Of a stretch of 64,000 nt of DNA, positions 26,144 to 34,510 are shown one piece after another. The stretch spans positions 372,001-436,000 of the forward strand of contig JADYYY010000010.1 in the NCBI GenBank assembly GCA_020853395.1, read 5' to 3'. Below the pieces are notes generated by a model. It was given only the letters and a program-made list of their open reading frames with translations, did not search any database and was not told where the DNA came from. The stretch comes from Acidobacteriota bacterium. GTDB lineage: Bacteria > Acidobacteriota > Vicinamibacteria > Vicinamibacterales > SCN-69-37. Position 1 is the stretch's first letter. Every line of letters starts with the position of its first letter. The translations under genes were made by a program, and so were the position numbers.

Positions 26144-26973
26144 GCAACCGGCCCGGGTGGCGGTCCGCCAGCCCACGGCGCTGGGCTGCGTGCCTGTTCG
26201 CGGCCGCCGCCGTCCTGACGGCATCGCAGACGCTCGCGCAGTCGCTGCCCACGCTCACCGAGCCGGTGACCGACCTCGCACGCGTCATCGATCCCGGCAG
26301 TGCGGCGGAGCTCGATCGCCGGATCCGCGTGCTCGAGCGCGCGACGGGCGACGCGGTCGTCGTGCTGACGGTGCCGACCTTCGCACCGTATGGATCGATC
26401 GAGGAATATGCGGTCAAGGTCTTCGAACGCTCCGGCCCGGGAGCGCGCAACGAGGACAACGGCCTGCTGATCGTCCTCGCCGTCAACGAGCGGCGCGTGC
26501 GAATCGAGGTCGGCTACGCGCTCGAGGAGTTCGTGACCGACGGGTTCGCCGGAGACACGATCCGGCAAACGATGCTGCCGGCGTTTCGCGAGGGCGAGTA
26601 CGGCGCCGGCCTGCTCGCCGGCGCCACGCGCATCATCCAGCGGATTGCCGACCGCCGGAACGTGACGCTGACCGATCTGCCGCCGGAGCCGGTGGCCGAT
26701 CGCGGTGGCGGCCTGTCGCTCGCGCACGTGATCATCATGGTCGTCGTGCTCCTCGCGATCATCGGCGCCATCCGTCGCGGAGGCGGCGGGCCTTCGATCC
26801 GGCGTCGCGGAGGCTGGCCGACGCAGCCCTGGGGCGGCGGTGGCTGGTACGGCGGGCTCGGCGGATTCGGCGGCGGGTTCGGCGGCGGACATCGGGACGG
26901 CGGGTTCGGCGGCGGGTTCGGAGGATTCGGAGGCGGCCGCAGCGGAGGCGGCGGCGCCTCCGGTGGCTGGTGA
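26140..26973 (+). CDS. TPM-domain (YgcG-type) secreted/membrane protein
   Basis: A 277-residue protein with a signal peptide (about residues 10-32, ALAQS), a TPM domain (LPTLTEPVTDLARVIDPG start, then GNEDNGLLIVLAVNERRVRIEVGY-like core), one membrane helix near residues 195-212, and a long Gly-rich tail with repeated FGGGFGG units. TPM domains are found with LemA in many bacteria, and plant homologues aid photosystem II repair; the bacterial role is unclear. The ATG overlaps the previous stop (ATGA). The lemA gene starts 102 bases downstream. Confidence 0.85.
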   Translation: MSNRPGWRSASPRRWAACLFAAAAVLTASQTLAQSLPTLTEPVTDLARVIDPGSAAELDRRIRVLERATGDAVVVLTVPTFAPYGSIEEYAVKVFERSGPGARNEDNGLLIVLAVNERRVRIEVGYALEEFVTDGFAGDTIRQTMLPAFREGEYGAGLLAGATRIIQRIADRRNVTLTDLPPEPVADRGGGLSLAHVIIMVVVLLAIIGAIRRGGGGPSIRRRGGWPTQPWGGGGWYGGLGGFGGGFGGGHRDGGFGGGFGGFGGGRSGGGGASGGW

Positions 26974-27075
26974 CGCGCCGCGCGCCGCTGGCGACGCCAG
27001 CGCACCCGCAGCACGCACGATATCGTCCGCCGGGCCGTGGCGATTGCGGCTCGCGGCGAGACAAGGAGCGATGAC

Positions 27076-27651
27076 ATGACGAGGATCGACGGACTTCGGC
27101 GATGGACGGCCGCCGGCGCGCTGGTGGCCGCACTGGTCGGCGGATCGGGCTGCTCGTACAACCAGTTCACGACCCAGGAGGAAGCCATCAAGGCGCAGTG
27201 GGGCCAGGTCGAGAACCAGCTCCAGCGGCGCAACGACCTCATACCCAACCTGGTCGAAACGGTGAAGGGCTACGCGCAGCAGGAGCGCGACGTCTTCCAG
27301 GCCGTTGCCGACGCGCGCGCGAAGATGGCCGGCGCCACCACACCCGCCGACAAGATCGCCGCGGCCAACGCGGAGTCCTCGGCGCTCGCCCGCCTGCTCG
27401 TCGTCGTCGAGAACTACCCGCAGCTCAAGTCCGACCAGGTCTTTCTCGGTCTGCGCGACGAGCTGGCCGGTACCGAGAACCGCATCGCGACCGAGCGAAT
27501 GCGCTACAACGAGCGGATCCAGGAGTACAACACGCTCCGCCGCCGGTTTCCGTCGAACATCACCGCGTCGATGTTCGGGTTCAAGGAGTACCCGTACTTC
27601 GACGCGCCGACGAGCGCCGAAGCGGCGCCGAAGGTGAACTTTGGCCGATAG
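27076..27651 (+). CDS. lemA: LemA family lipoprotein
   Basis: A 191-residue LemA protein. The N-terminus is a lipoprotein signal with lipobox Cys26 (GGSGCS), unlike LemA proteins that keep a plain membrane anchor. The body is helical and has the family core QRRNDLIPNLVETVKGYA and ENYPQLKSDQVF. LemA proteins are membrane-tethered helical bundles of unknown function, often next to TPM proteins, as here. The ATG at 27076 has a strong AAGGAG ribosome binding site 7 bases upstream. It ends in FKEYPYFDAPTSA, the usual C-terminal motif. Confidence 0.9.
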   Translation: MTRIDGLRRWTAAGALVAALVGGSGCSYNQFTTQEEAIKAQWGQVENQLQRRNDLIPNLVETVKGYAQQERDVFQAVADARAKMAGATTPADKIAAANAESSALARLLVVVENYPQLKSDQVFLGLRDELAGTENRIATERMRYNERIQEYNTLRRRFPSNITASMFGFKEYPYFDAPTSAEAAPKVNFGR

Positions 27652-28156
27652 CCAGGCGCTGATGCGCGAGTCGCTGCTCGCCGACCTCGATCACGAGCTC
27701 GCCGCGACCCGCCACGTGATGGAACGCGCGCCGCAGGCGTCGCTGGAGTGGCGGCCCCACGAGCGCTCGTTCTCGCTCGGCGGGCTCGTGACGCATCTCG
27801 CCAGCCTCCCCCGCTGGGGACAGCAGATCCTCGATCAGCCGGGCTACGATCTGGCCGGCGTCGAGGCCGGCACCCGGCGAGCGCCCGCGGTGTCCGTGCA
27901 GGAGGCGCTCGCGACGTTCGACGGCAACGTCGCGAACGTTCGGCGGTCGCTCGTCGCGATGACCGACGGAGAGCTCCATGCGCCGTGGACGCTGCGCCGC
28001 GGCGATCAGGTCCTCTTGAGCACGCCCAGGTTCTCGGCGCTGCGTCACTACCTCCTGCATCACGTCATCCATCACCGCGGCCAGTTGACGGTGTACTTGC
28101 GGCTGCTGGGCGTGCCGCTGCCGCCGCTCTACGGCCCGACGGCCGACGAGTCGTAG
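27641..28156 (+). CDS. DinB/YfiT-like four-helix metal-binding protein
   Basis: A 171-residue DinB-fold protein. The metal-site histidines are His52 (THLASLPRW) and a His-rich motif at 140-145 (LLHHVIHHRGQLT). The fold is used by thiol-dependent transferases such as bacillithiol or mycothiol enzymes, but the substrate here is unknown. The start is probably TTG at 27641, overlapping the lemA stop; an ATG at 27662 is the alternative. It is followed directly, without spacing, by the GTG of the next membrane protein gene, so the operon continues. Confidence 0.85.
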   Translation: MADSQALMRESLLADLDHELAATRHVMERAPQASLEWRPHERSFSLGGLVTHLASLPRWGQQILDQPGYDLAGVEAGTRRAPAVSVQEALATFDGNVANVRRSLVAMTDGELHAPWTLRRGDQVLLSTPRFSALRHYLLHHVIHHRGQLTVYLRLLGVPLPPLYGPTADES

Positions 28157-29632
28157 GTGAAGCTCGTCCCGGCGGCCGCGCTGGCGGCGCTGCTGTTCGC
28201 CGTGCTGGCGACGGCCAATTCCGGCGGCTACCGGTTCGGCGTCTCCGACCAGGCGTTCTACGTCCCGGCCGTCGAGCTCACGCTGAACGACTCGCTGTTT
28301 CCGCGCGACCGCGCGCTGCTCGGCCCGCAGATGCGGCTGTGGACCGGCGGCCCCGTGCTCGCCGGCATCGCGCGCGCCTGTGGCGGCAGCCTGCCGATCG
28401 CCTTCGGGCTCGCCTACGCGGTCACCCTCGTCGTGCTGTTCGGCGCGGCGGTCTCACTCATGCGCGGCCTCGGCGCCGATCGCCTCGCCACGGCCGCTGC
28501 CGTGACGCTGCTCACGCTGCGGCATCGCATCACGAAGACCGGCGCGAACTCGCTCGAAGGCTACATGCACCCGCGGATGCTCGCGTTCGCCTGTGGCGTC
28601 GCCGTCCTCGCGGCGATCCTGCGCGGCCGATTCCGAACCGCTGGACTCTGGCTGCTCGCAGCCCTGGTCATCCACACCAGCACGGGCCTGTGGTTCGCGG
28701 CGGCGCTGATCGCGGCCTGGTGGTGGCAGAGCGCAGGCGCGGCAGGCCGGCGCGCAGCGGCCTGGCTCGTACCCGCGTTCGTCGCGGCGATCGTCCTCGC
28801 GGCAGCGAGCGGAACGCTCGGCCGGATGGACGCCCCATGGCTGGCCGTGCTCGCCGATCGCGACTACCTGTTTCCCGCGGCATGGCCGGCATCCGCGTGG
28901 ATCGCGAACCTGCTCTATCCGGCGGTGATCGTCCTCGTCCATCGTCGACGCCGCCTCCGCGCGGCGACGGCGCCGGGCGAAGCCGCGCTCGTCGCGGGGC
29001 TGCTGGCGCTCACCTTCATCTTTCTCGTCTCGGTGCCGTTCACGGCGTATGGCGTTGCGCTCGCCGTACAGCTTCAGGTCAATCGCGTCTTCTGGCTCCT
29101 CGACGTCGTGACGGTCTGCTACGTCGGGTGGTGGCTGCTCGGCGACGCTGGACGCCGCTGGCCGCCGGCGGCACGGCGCGCACTGGTGGCGGCGCTCGTG
29201 CTCGTGGCCGCCGCGCGGGGGTACTACGTCACGTCCGTCGAAGCCGATCGCCGGCTCGTGCAGGCGTCGCTGCCAGCGACGCCGTGGTCCGACGCGATGC
29301 GCTGGCTTCGCGCGCAGCCGGCGTCGATCCACGTGCTCGCGGATCCCGAGCACAGCCTGGTCTACGGCGCGAGCGTGCGGATCGCCGCCGCGCGCGATAC
29401 GCTGCTCGACGCCGGGAAGGATCCGGCGATGGCGTTGTACGATCGAGACGTCGCGCTCGCGGTGGCCGAGCGCCAGGCGGCACTCGCCGGGTTCGCCGCG
29501 CTGTCGAGCGCCGACATCCGCCGGCTCGCCGTTCGGTACGATCTCGACGTGCTCGTCGCGACCGCCGAGCGCCCTTTGGACTTCCCGGTGGCCTATCGCA
29601 ATGACCAGTTCGTCGTCTACCGGCTTCGCTGA
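28157..29632 (+). CDS. Polytopic membrane protein of unknown function
   Basis: A 491-residue protein with about ten to eleven membrane helices and a soluble C-terminal region from about residue 360. The first loop after helix 1 has YRFGVSDQAFYVPAVELTLN, and a later RHRITKTGANSLEGYMHPR loop carries charged and aromatic residues. The layout resembles DUF-type or GT-C-like membrane proteins, but I cannot name a family. The start is GTG immediately after the DinB stop codon (28154-28156), which implies coupling. Its end overlaps the start of the alpha/beta hydrolase gene by 32 bases. Confidence 0.7.
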   Translation: MKLVPAAALAALLFAVLATANSGGYRFGVSDQAFYVPAVELTLNDSLFPRDRALLGPQMRLWTGGPVLAGIARACGGSLPIAFGLAYAVTLVVLFGAAVSLMRGLGADRLATAAAVTLLTLRHRITKTGANSLEGYMHPRMLAFACGVAVLAAILRGRFRTAGLWLLAALVIHTSTGLWFAAALIAAWWWQSAGAAGRRAAAWLVPAFVAAIVLAAASGTLGRMDAPWLAVLADRDYLFPAAWPASAWIANLLYPAVIVLVHRRRRLRAATAPGEAALVAGLLALTFIFLVSVPFTAYGVALAVQLQVNRVFWLLDVVTVCYVGWWLLGDAGRRWPPAARRALVAALVLVAAARGYYVTSVEADRRLVQASLPATPWSDAMRWLRAQPASIHVLADPEHSLVYGASVRIAAARDTLLDAGKDPAMALYDRDVALAVAERQAALAGFAALSSADIRRLAVRYDLDVLVATAERPLDFPVAYRNDQFVVYRLR

Positions 29633-30632
29633 TCCTCCCGCCGCGGCGGTCTGGACGCCGCCGCACTTCACGCCGCATCGCCGGCTGAGGAATGGCCACG
29701 TCATGACGGTCGTGGCGTGGGTCGGCCGGCGGCAGTTTCCCGGGCTGCCCGAGCCGGAAGCGCGGCTGTTCCGCGTGGCCGCCGACACCCAGGTGCTCGC
29801 GCACTGTTACTGGCAGGCCGACCGCGCCGCCCGTCCCGCCCTCGTCGCGCTGCATGGCCTCGAGGGCTCGAGCCGCGTGCACTACATGCGCGGGCTCGCC
29901 AGCAAGGCGTGGCGCCGCGGCTGGAACGTCGTGCTGCTCAATCAGCGCAACTGCGGCGGCACCGAGGCGCTGACGCCGAGCCTCTACCATTCAGGGCTGA
30001 CGGCGGATCCTCGGGCGGTGATCGAACAGGTCGCGGCGGTGGACGGCATCCGCCGCTTCGGCATCATCGGCTACTCGCTCGGCGGCAATCTGACGATGAA
30101 GCTGGCCGGCGAACTGGCAGGCACCTCGCCGCCGCTCGTCCGGGCGGTGGCGGCGATCTGTCCAACGATCGATCTCGATCGGTGCGTGCGCGCCATCGAG
30201 CGTCCCCGCAACATCGCCTATCAATTCAACTTCGTGCGCAATCTCAAGGCGCGCATGCGCCGCAAGGCGGCGCTCTGGCCCGGCGCCTTCGACCTCGCGC
30301 CGCTCGGCCGCGTCTGGACGATCCGGAAGTTCGACGACGTGTACACGGCGCCGTCGCACGGGTTCGGCGATGCGGCGACCTACTACGAGCGCGCGAGCGC
30401 ATTGCGGGTGATCGATCGCATCCGCATCCCGTCGCTGATCCTCACCTCGGCCGACGACCCGTTCGTGCCGGTCGCCCAGTTCGACGAACCCGCGGTGCGG
30501 GACAACCCGCACGTTCGGGTGCTGGTGACGCCGCACGGCGGGCATTGCGCGTACATCGGCGCCGCGGACGATCAGGGAGACCGTTACTGGGCCGAGCGCG
30601 CCGCGATCGATTTCCTCTCGAGCGTCATGTGA
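29601..30632 (+). CDS. Alpha/beta hydrolase, YheT-like
   Basis: A 343-residue alpha/beta hydrolase. The nucleophile elbow is GYSLGG with Ser159; an acid candidate lies in TSADDPFVP (about residue 285) and the His in HGGHCAYIG (about 313). The N-terminal LRNGHVMTVVAW and LHGLEGSS oxyanion stretch match the YheT/EMB8 group, whose members are esterases of uncertain natural substrate. It begins within the end of the preceding gene and converges with DUF72, overlapping by 8 bases. The ATG at 29601 has no good ribosome binding site, consistent with coupling to the upstream gene. Confidence 0.87.
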   Translation: MTSSSSTGFADPPAAAVWTPPHFTPHRRLRNGHVMTVVAWVGRRQFPGLPEPEARLFRVAADTQVLAHCYWQADRAARPALVALHGLEGSSRVHYMRGLASKAWRRGWNVVLLNQRNCGGTEALTPSLYHSGLTADPRAVIEQVAAVDGIRRFGIIGYSLGGNLTMKLAGELAGTSPPLVRAVAAICPTIDLDRCVRAIERPRNIAYQFNFVRNLKARMRRKAALWPGAFDLAPLGRVWTIRKFDDVYTAPSHGFGDAATYYERASALRVIDRIRIPSLILTSADDPFVPVAQFDEPAVRDNPHVRVLVTPHGGHCAYIGAADDQGDRYWAERAAIDFLSSVM

Positions 30633-31347
30633 CGGTGATCCCGCGAGCGGCCAGCGCGGCGGTGAAGAGGCGTGCGAACTCCGGTCCCTTGCCCTCCTGC
30701 TCGTGCTTGAAATACACGTACGCGGCATCCCAGGCGTCCGCACCTGCGACCACGACGTCGGCCCACTGCTCGAGGTCCGCCGGGCCGTAGCCTTCGTCGC
30801 GCAGCCGAAAGTATCCGTACCGCGCGGTCGTCACGATCGGCGTCGTGCGATCTCCGAAATCGGCGATGCAGAGGGCGGCGCGTCGCGCGGTCAGGGCGCC
30901 GTAGACGTCGTCGGTCAACCACGAGTCGTGCCGGAACTCGAACGCGATCTCGAGATCGGCCGGCAGCACGTCCAGGAATGCGGACAAGCGACCGGCGTCC
31001 GCCCTGAGGTTCGGCGGCAACTGGAACAGGAGCGGACCGAGCGTGGGGCCGAGCGCTCGCGCGCTCTCGACGAAGACCGAGGCGAGGTCGGCACAGTCCT
31101 TCAGCCGCCGGTCGTGCGTGATCCGCCGCGGCGCCTTGAGCGCGTAGCGGAAGCCGGCCGGCGCCTGCTCACGCCACGCCGTCGTCGTCTTGACGGTGGG
31201 CATGCGGTAGAAGGTCGCGTTGATCTCGACCGTGCGGAACCGTTCGGCGTAGAAACCGAACATCTTGGCGCTCGGATAGCGCTCGGGATAGAAGCTGCCG
31301 CGCCACTCCGGGTAGTTGTAGCCGGACGTCCCCACGTGCACCTGCAT
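30625..31347 (-). CDS. DUF72 domain protein
   Basis: A 240-residue TIM-barrel-like protein of the DUF72 family, function not established. It starts with the family motif GTSGYNYPEWRGSFYP and continues with AERFRTVEINATFYRMP, FELRH-type EFRHDSW and TARYGYFRLR, and ends in the conserved VYFKHEQEG region. Its ATG lies 3 bases after the stop of the ABC permease gene upstream, so it is probably the eighth gene of the exporter operon. It overlaps the converging hydrolase gene by 8 bases. Confidence 0.88.
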   Translation of the reverse strand: MQVHVGTSGYNYPEWRGSFYPERYPSAKMFGFYAERFRTVEINATFYRMPTVKTTTAWREQAPAGFRYALKAPRRITHDRRLKDCADLASVFVESARALGPTLGPLLFQLPPNLRADAGRLSAFLDVLPADLEIAFEFRHDSWLTDDVYGALTARRAALCIADFGDRTTPIVTTARYGYFRLRDEGYGPADLEQWADVVVAGADAWDAAYVYFKHEQEGKGPEFARLFTAALAARGITVT

Positions 31348-31350
31348 CTG

Positions 31351-32472
31351 TCACACCCGTTTGCGCGACCGCGCGGCCGCCAGGCTCAGGACGACCGTTC
31401 CCCAGGCGCCGAGCGCCGCGAACTGCGGCCAGAGCACGTCGAACCCGACGCCCTTGAGGAAGATGCCGCGCACGATCACCAGAAAGTATCGCAGCGGGAT
31501 GAGCGTCGTCACCACCTGAATCACACGAGGCATGTTCTCGATCGGGAACACGAATCCCGAGAGGTACATCATCGGGATCAGGAAGAAGAACGTCGAGGTC
31601 ATCATGGCCTGCTGCTGCGTGGCCGAGATGGTCGACACGAAGAGGCCGAGGCCGAGCGTACAGAGCAGGTAGATCAGGCTGGCGCCCAGCAGGAGCCACA
31701 GGCTGCCGCGCAACGGCACGTCGAACCACCCCACTGCCACGGCGACGACGAGCAGCACGTCCACGAAGCCGACGAGCGCGTACGGCAGCAGCTTGCCCAG
31801 AATCAGCTCCCACCGGCCGATGGGCGTGACGTTCAGTTGATCGAGCGTCCCGCCCTCGCGCTCGCGCACGATCGCCATCGACGTCAGGTTCGCGGTGATC
31901 AGCATGAGCAGCATCGCCAGCACGCCGGGGATCATGAAGTTCCGGCTGTGGAGCTCGGCGTTGAACCACACGCGCACGCGGCTGTCGATGACGGGCGGCG
32001 CCCCGTCAGGGGCCGCCGTGAGCGCGTTGTACTGCCCGACGAGCCCCTGGACGTAGGCCAGCGCGACGCCGGACGAGTTCGCGTCGGTGCCGTCGGCGAT
32101 CACCTGGACGGCCGCGCGCCCGCCGGTCTCGGCAGGCGGTGCCGCCAGCCGATCGCCGAAACCGGGCGGAATGACGATGGCCAGCCAGGCGAGGCCGCGC
32201 TGGAGGTCCTCGTCGACCGCGTCCGGCGTGAGCTCCTCGCGCACGATGTCGAAGTATGGGGACGCCGCGACGTGCTCGATCAAGCGCCGGCTCTCGTTGG
32301 AGCGATCGCCGTCCACGACGATGACCGGCACGTCACGGACGTCGGTCGTGGCCGCGTAGCCGAGAAGCGTCAGTTGGACCACCGGCGCGATGATCACGAT
32401 CCGGAGCAACTGCGGGCTCTTGCGCAGCTCGATGAACTCCTTCCGGACCAGAGCGAGAATCCGGCGTCTCAT
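31351..32472 (-). CDS. ABC-2 permease, YbhR-like (exporter subunit)
   Basis: A 373-residue permease of the ABC-2 type with one N-terminal membrane helix, a large extracytoplasmic domain (residues about 50-170) and five further helices, ending in basic residues. Motifs of the YbhS/YbhR pair are visible: REREGGTLDQLNVTPI before helix 2 and YLSGFVFPIENMP near the end. It should form the membrane channel together with the other permease. The ATG overlaps the stop of the other permease gene (ATGA at 32472-32469). The substrate is unknown; E. coli YbhGFSR has been linked to drug and toxin export. Confidence 0.9.
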   Translation of the reverse strand: MRRRILALVRKEFIELRKSPQLLRIVIIAPVVQLTLLGYAATTDVRDVPVIVVDGDRSNESRRLIEHVAASPYFDIVREELTPDAVDEDLQRGLAWLAIVIPPGFGDRLAAPPAETGGRAAVQVIADGTDANSSGVALAYVQGLVGQYNALTAAPDGAPPVIDSRVRVWFNAELHSRNFMIPGVLAMLLMLITANLTSMAIVREREGGTLDQLNVTPIGRWELILGKLLPYALVGFVDVLLVVAVAVGWFDVPLRGSLWLLLGASLIYLLCTLGLGLFVSTISATQQQAMMTSTFFFLIPMMYLSGFVFPIENMPRVIQVVTTLIPLRYFLVIVRGIFLKGVGFDVLWPQFAALGAWGTVVLSLAAARSRKRV

Positions 32473-33566
32473 TGCCGCCGCAGCCGGAGAGCCGAGACGC
32501 CAAGCGCCACGGCTGCGTAGAGGGCCAACGCGCCGAGCGGTTCGCCCAGCGTCGACAGCTCGCGTCCCTTCAGCACGATGCCGCGCAGCGCAGTGAGGAA
32601 ATAGCGCGCCGGCACGATCGCGGTCACGTACTGCAGCGACAGCGGCATGCTGGCGATGGGAAAGATGAAGCCGGAGAGGATCAGCGTGGGCAGCATGGCG
32701 ACGAGGGCCGCGGCCTGGAAGGCCACCTGCTGCGTGTCGGCGATCGTCGAGATGGCGAGCCCGGTGCCCAGCGCGCCCAGCAGGAACACGGCGAGGACGG
32801 CCATCAACGCGATCCACGACCCGCGCATGGGCAGATCGAAGAAGTACATCGCCGCCACCAGGATGGCGGCGGCGCCGATCTGTGACATCACGAGGTACGG
32901 CACGGTCTTGCCGAGGACGAAGGCCAAGGTGGAAACCGGCGCCATGCGGACCTGCTCCATCGTGCCCCGCTCCTTCTCCCGGACGATCGACAGCGCCGTC
33001 GACACGACGGCGGTGATCATCGAGATGAAAGCAATCAGGCCCGGCACCAGGAACACGGTGCTGCGCAGCTCCGGGTTGTACCAGATGCGCGGCTCCACGG
33101 CCGCGACCGTCACGGGCCGCGGTCCGCCGACGCGCGCCGACGCATCGGCGATCACCGCATCCACGTAGCCGAGCACGGTCGTGGCGGTGGTGGCGTTGTC
33201 GCCGTCGATGAGGACCTGCAGCGCCGCAGGCCGGCGCTCGCGCAGATCTCGCGAGAAGCCCGCCGGAATCACGATCACCGCGCGCGCCGTGCCGCGATCG
33301 ATGAGCGCGCTCGCCTCCTCCGCCCGTCCGACGTCGGCGACGACGTCGAAGTAGCCGGAGCGCTCGAAGGCGGCGACGACCGCGCGACTGGCGGCGGAGA
33401 GATCCCGGTCTTCGACGGCGATCGCGACGTGGCGGACGTCGAAGTTCAGGGCGTAGCCGTAGAGAAAGAGGAAGAACGTCGGCAGAAAGACCAGGATCAC
33501 GAGGGTGCGCCGGTCGCGCCGGATCTGCCGCAGCTCCTTGATGGCGACCGCCCAGGCACCCGTCAC
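32469..33566 (-). CDS. ABC-2 permease, YbhS-like (exporter subunit)
   Basis: A 365-residue permease with the same layout as its partner: N-terminal helix (KELRQIRRDRRTLVILVFLP), a large extracytoplasmic domain and five C-terminal helices. The REKERGTMEQVRMAPV and ILSGFIFPIASMP motifs mirror the other permease, so the two probably make a heterodimer. The ATG overlaps the stop of the first ATPase gene. The protein should work with the HlyD-like adaptor and the TolC encoded in the same operon to export across both membranes. Confidence 0.9.
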   Translation of the reverse strand: MTGAWAVAIKELRQIRRDRRTLVILVFLPTFFLFLYGYALNFDVRHVAIAVEDRDLSAASRAVVAAFERSGYFDVVADVGRAEEASALIDRGTARAVIVIPAGFSRDLRERRPAALQVLIDGDNATTATTVLGYVDAVIADASARVGGPRPVTVAAVEPRIWYNPELRSTVFLVPGLIAFISMITAVVSTALSIVREKERGTMEQVRMAPVSTLAFVLGKTVPYLVMSQIGAAAILVAAMYFFDLPMRGSWIALMAVLAVFLLGALGTGLAISTIADTQQVAFQAAALVAMLPTLILSGFIFPIASMPLSLQYVTAIVPARYFLTALRGIVLKGRELSTLGEPLGALALYAAVALGVSALRLRRQ

Positions 33567-34510
33567 GCCCGCTCTCCTTGCGCCTCGAGCCGGTCGACCA
33601 CGTCGAGGAACACGTCCTCGAGCGACGGCACGACCGGTTCGATCGTGCTGACGCCGACCTCTGGCGGCAGCGCCGCGCGGACGGCCGCGGCGTCGATCGC
33701 CCGGCGGCGCAGCACGGCGTGCACGGCGGTGCCGAAGAGGCTGGTCTTCTCGACGAACGGGAGGGCGTCGAGCGCCCGCATGGCCGCGACGGGCGTGGGC
33801 GATCGCAGCTCGACGATCGGCCGGTCCTCGAACACGGCCTTGAGCTCGCCCGTCGTGCCGAGCGCGGCGAGCCGGCCGGCGTGAATGATCGCCACCCGGT
33901 CGCAGCGCTCGGCTTCATCGAGGTAGTGCGTCGTCACGAGGACCGTCGTCCCGTCGTGCGACAGCCGATCGATGAGCCGCCAGAACTCGCGACGCGAGAC
34001 CGGATCGACGCCGCCCGTCGGCTCGTCGAGGAAGACGATCGGCGGCTCGTGGAGGAGCGCGCATCCGAGCGCGAGCCGCTGCCGCCAGCCGCCGGACAGG
34101 CTTCGCGCCTCGGCCTCCTCCTTGCCCACGAGGCCGCCCATCTCGAGCGCGAACTGGCGACGCCGCGCGAGCCGTTCGCCCTCGAGACCGTACAGCCCGG
34201 CGTAGAAGCGGATGTTCTGATCCACGGTCAGGAGCTCGTAGAGGGAGAAGCGCTGCGACATGTACCCGATTCGCCGCTTCACGGCCTCCGGATCGCGGCC
34301 GACGTCGACGCCGTCCACGAACGCGCGGCCCGCGGTCGGCGTGAGCAGACCGCACAGCATGCGAATCGTCGTGGACTTGCCCGCCCCGTTCGCGCCGAGG
34401 AAGCCGAAGACTTCGCCGCGGCGCACGTCGAAGGTGAGCTCGTCCACGGCGCGGAACGCGCCGAAGTCGCGCGACAGGCCCTCGACGCGGATCGCGACGT
34501 CGTCCGTCAT
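33563..34510 (-). CDS. ABC exporter ATPase subunit 1 (YbhF N-half-like)
   Basis: A 315-residue ABC ATPase. Walker A is GANGAGKST (39-47), the signature LSGGWRQRLALG has Trp for the usual Met/Gln, and Walker B is FLDEPTGGVDP. After the ATPase core a short C-terminal domain (about residues 225-315) ends in SLEDVFLDVV, a motif of exporter ATPases of the ABC-2 class. In E. coli the two ATPase halves are fused in YbhF; here they are separate genes with tolC between them. Start ATG at 34510 overlaps the tolC-like stop (ATGA). Confidence 0.92.
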   Translation of the reverse strand: MTDDVAIRVEGLSRDFGAFRAVDELTFDVRRGEVFGFLGANGAGKSTTIRMLCGLLTPTAGRAFVDGVDVGRDPEAVKRRIGYMSQRFSLYELLTVDQNIRFYAGLYGLEGERLARRRQFALEMGGLVGKEEAEARSLSGGWRQRLALGCALLHEPPIVFLDEPTGGVDPVSRREFWRLIDRLSHDGTTVLVTTHYLDEAERCDRVAIIHAGRLAALGTTGELKAVFEDRPIVELRSPTPVAAMRALDALPFVEKTSLFGTAVHAVLRRRAIDAAAVRAALPPEVGVSTIEPVVPSLEDVFLDVVDRLEAQGERA

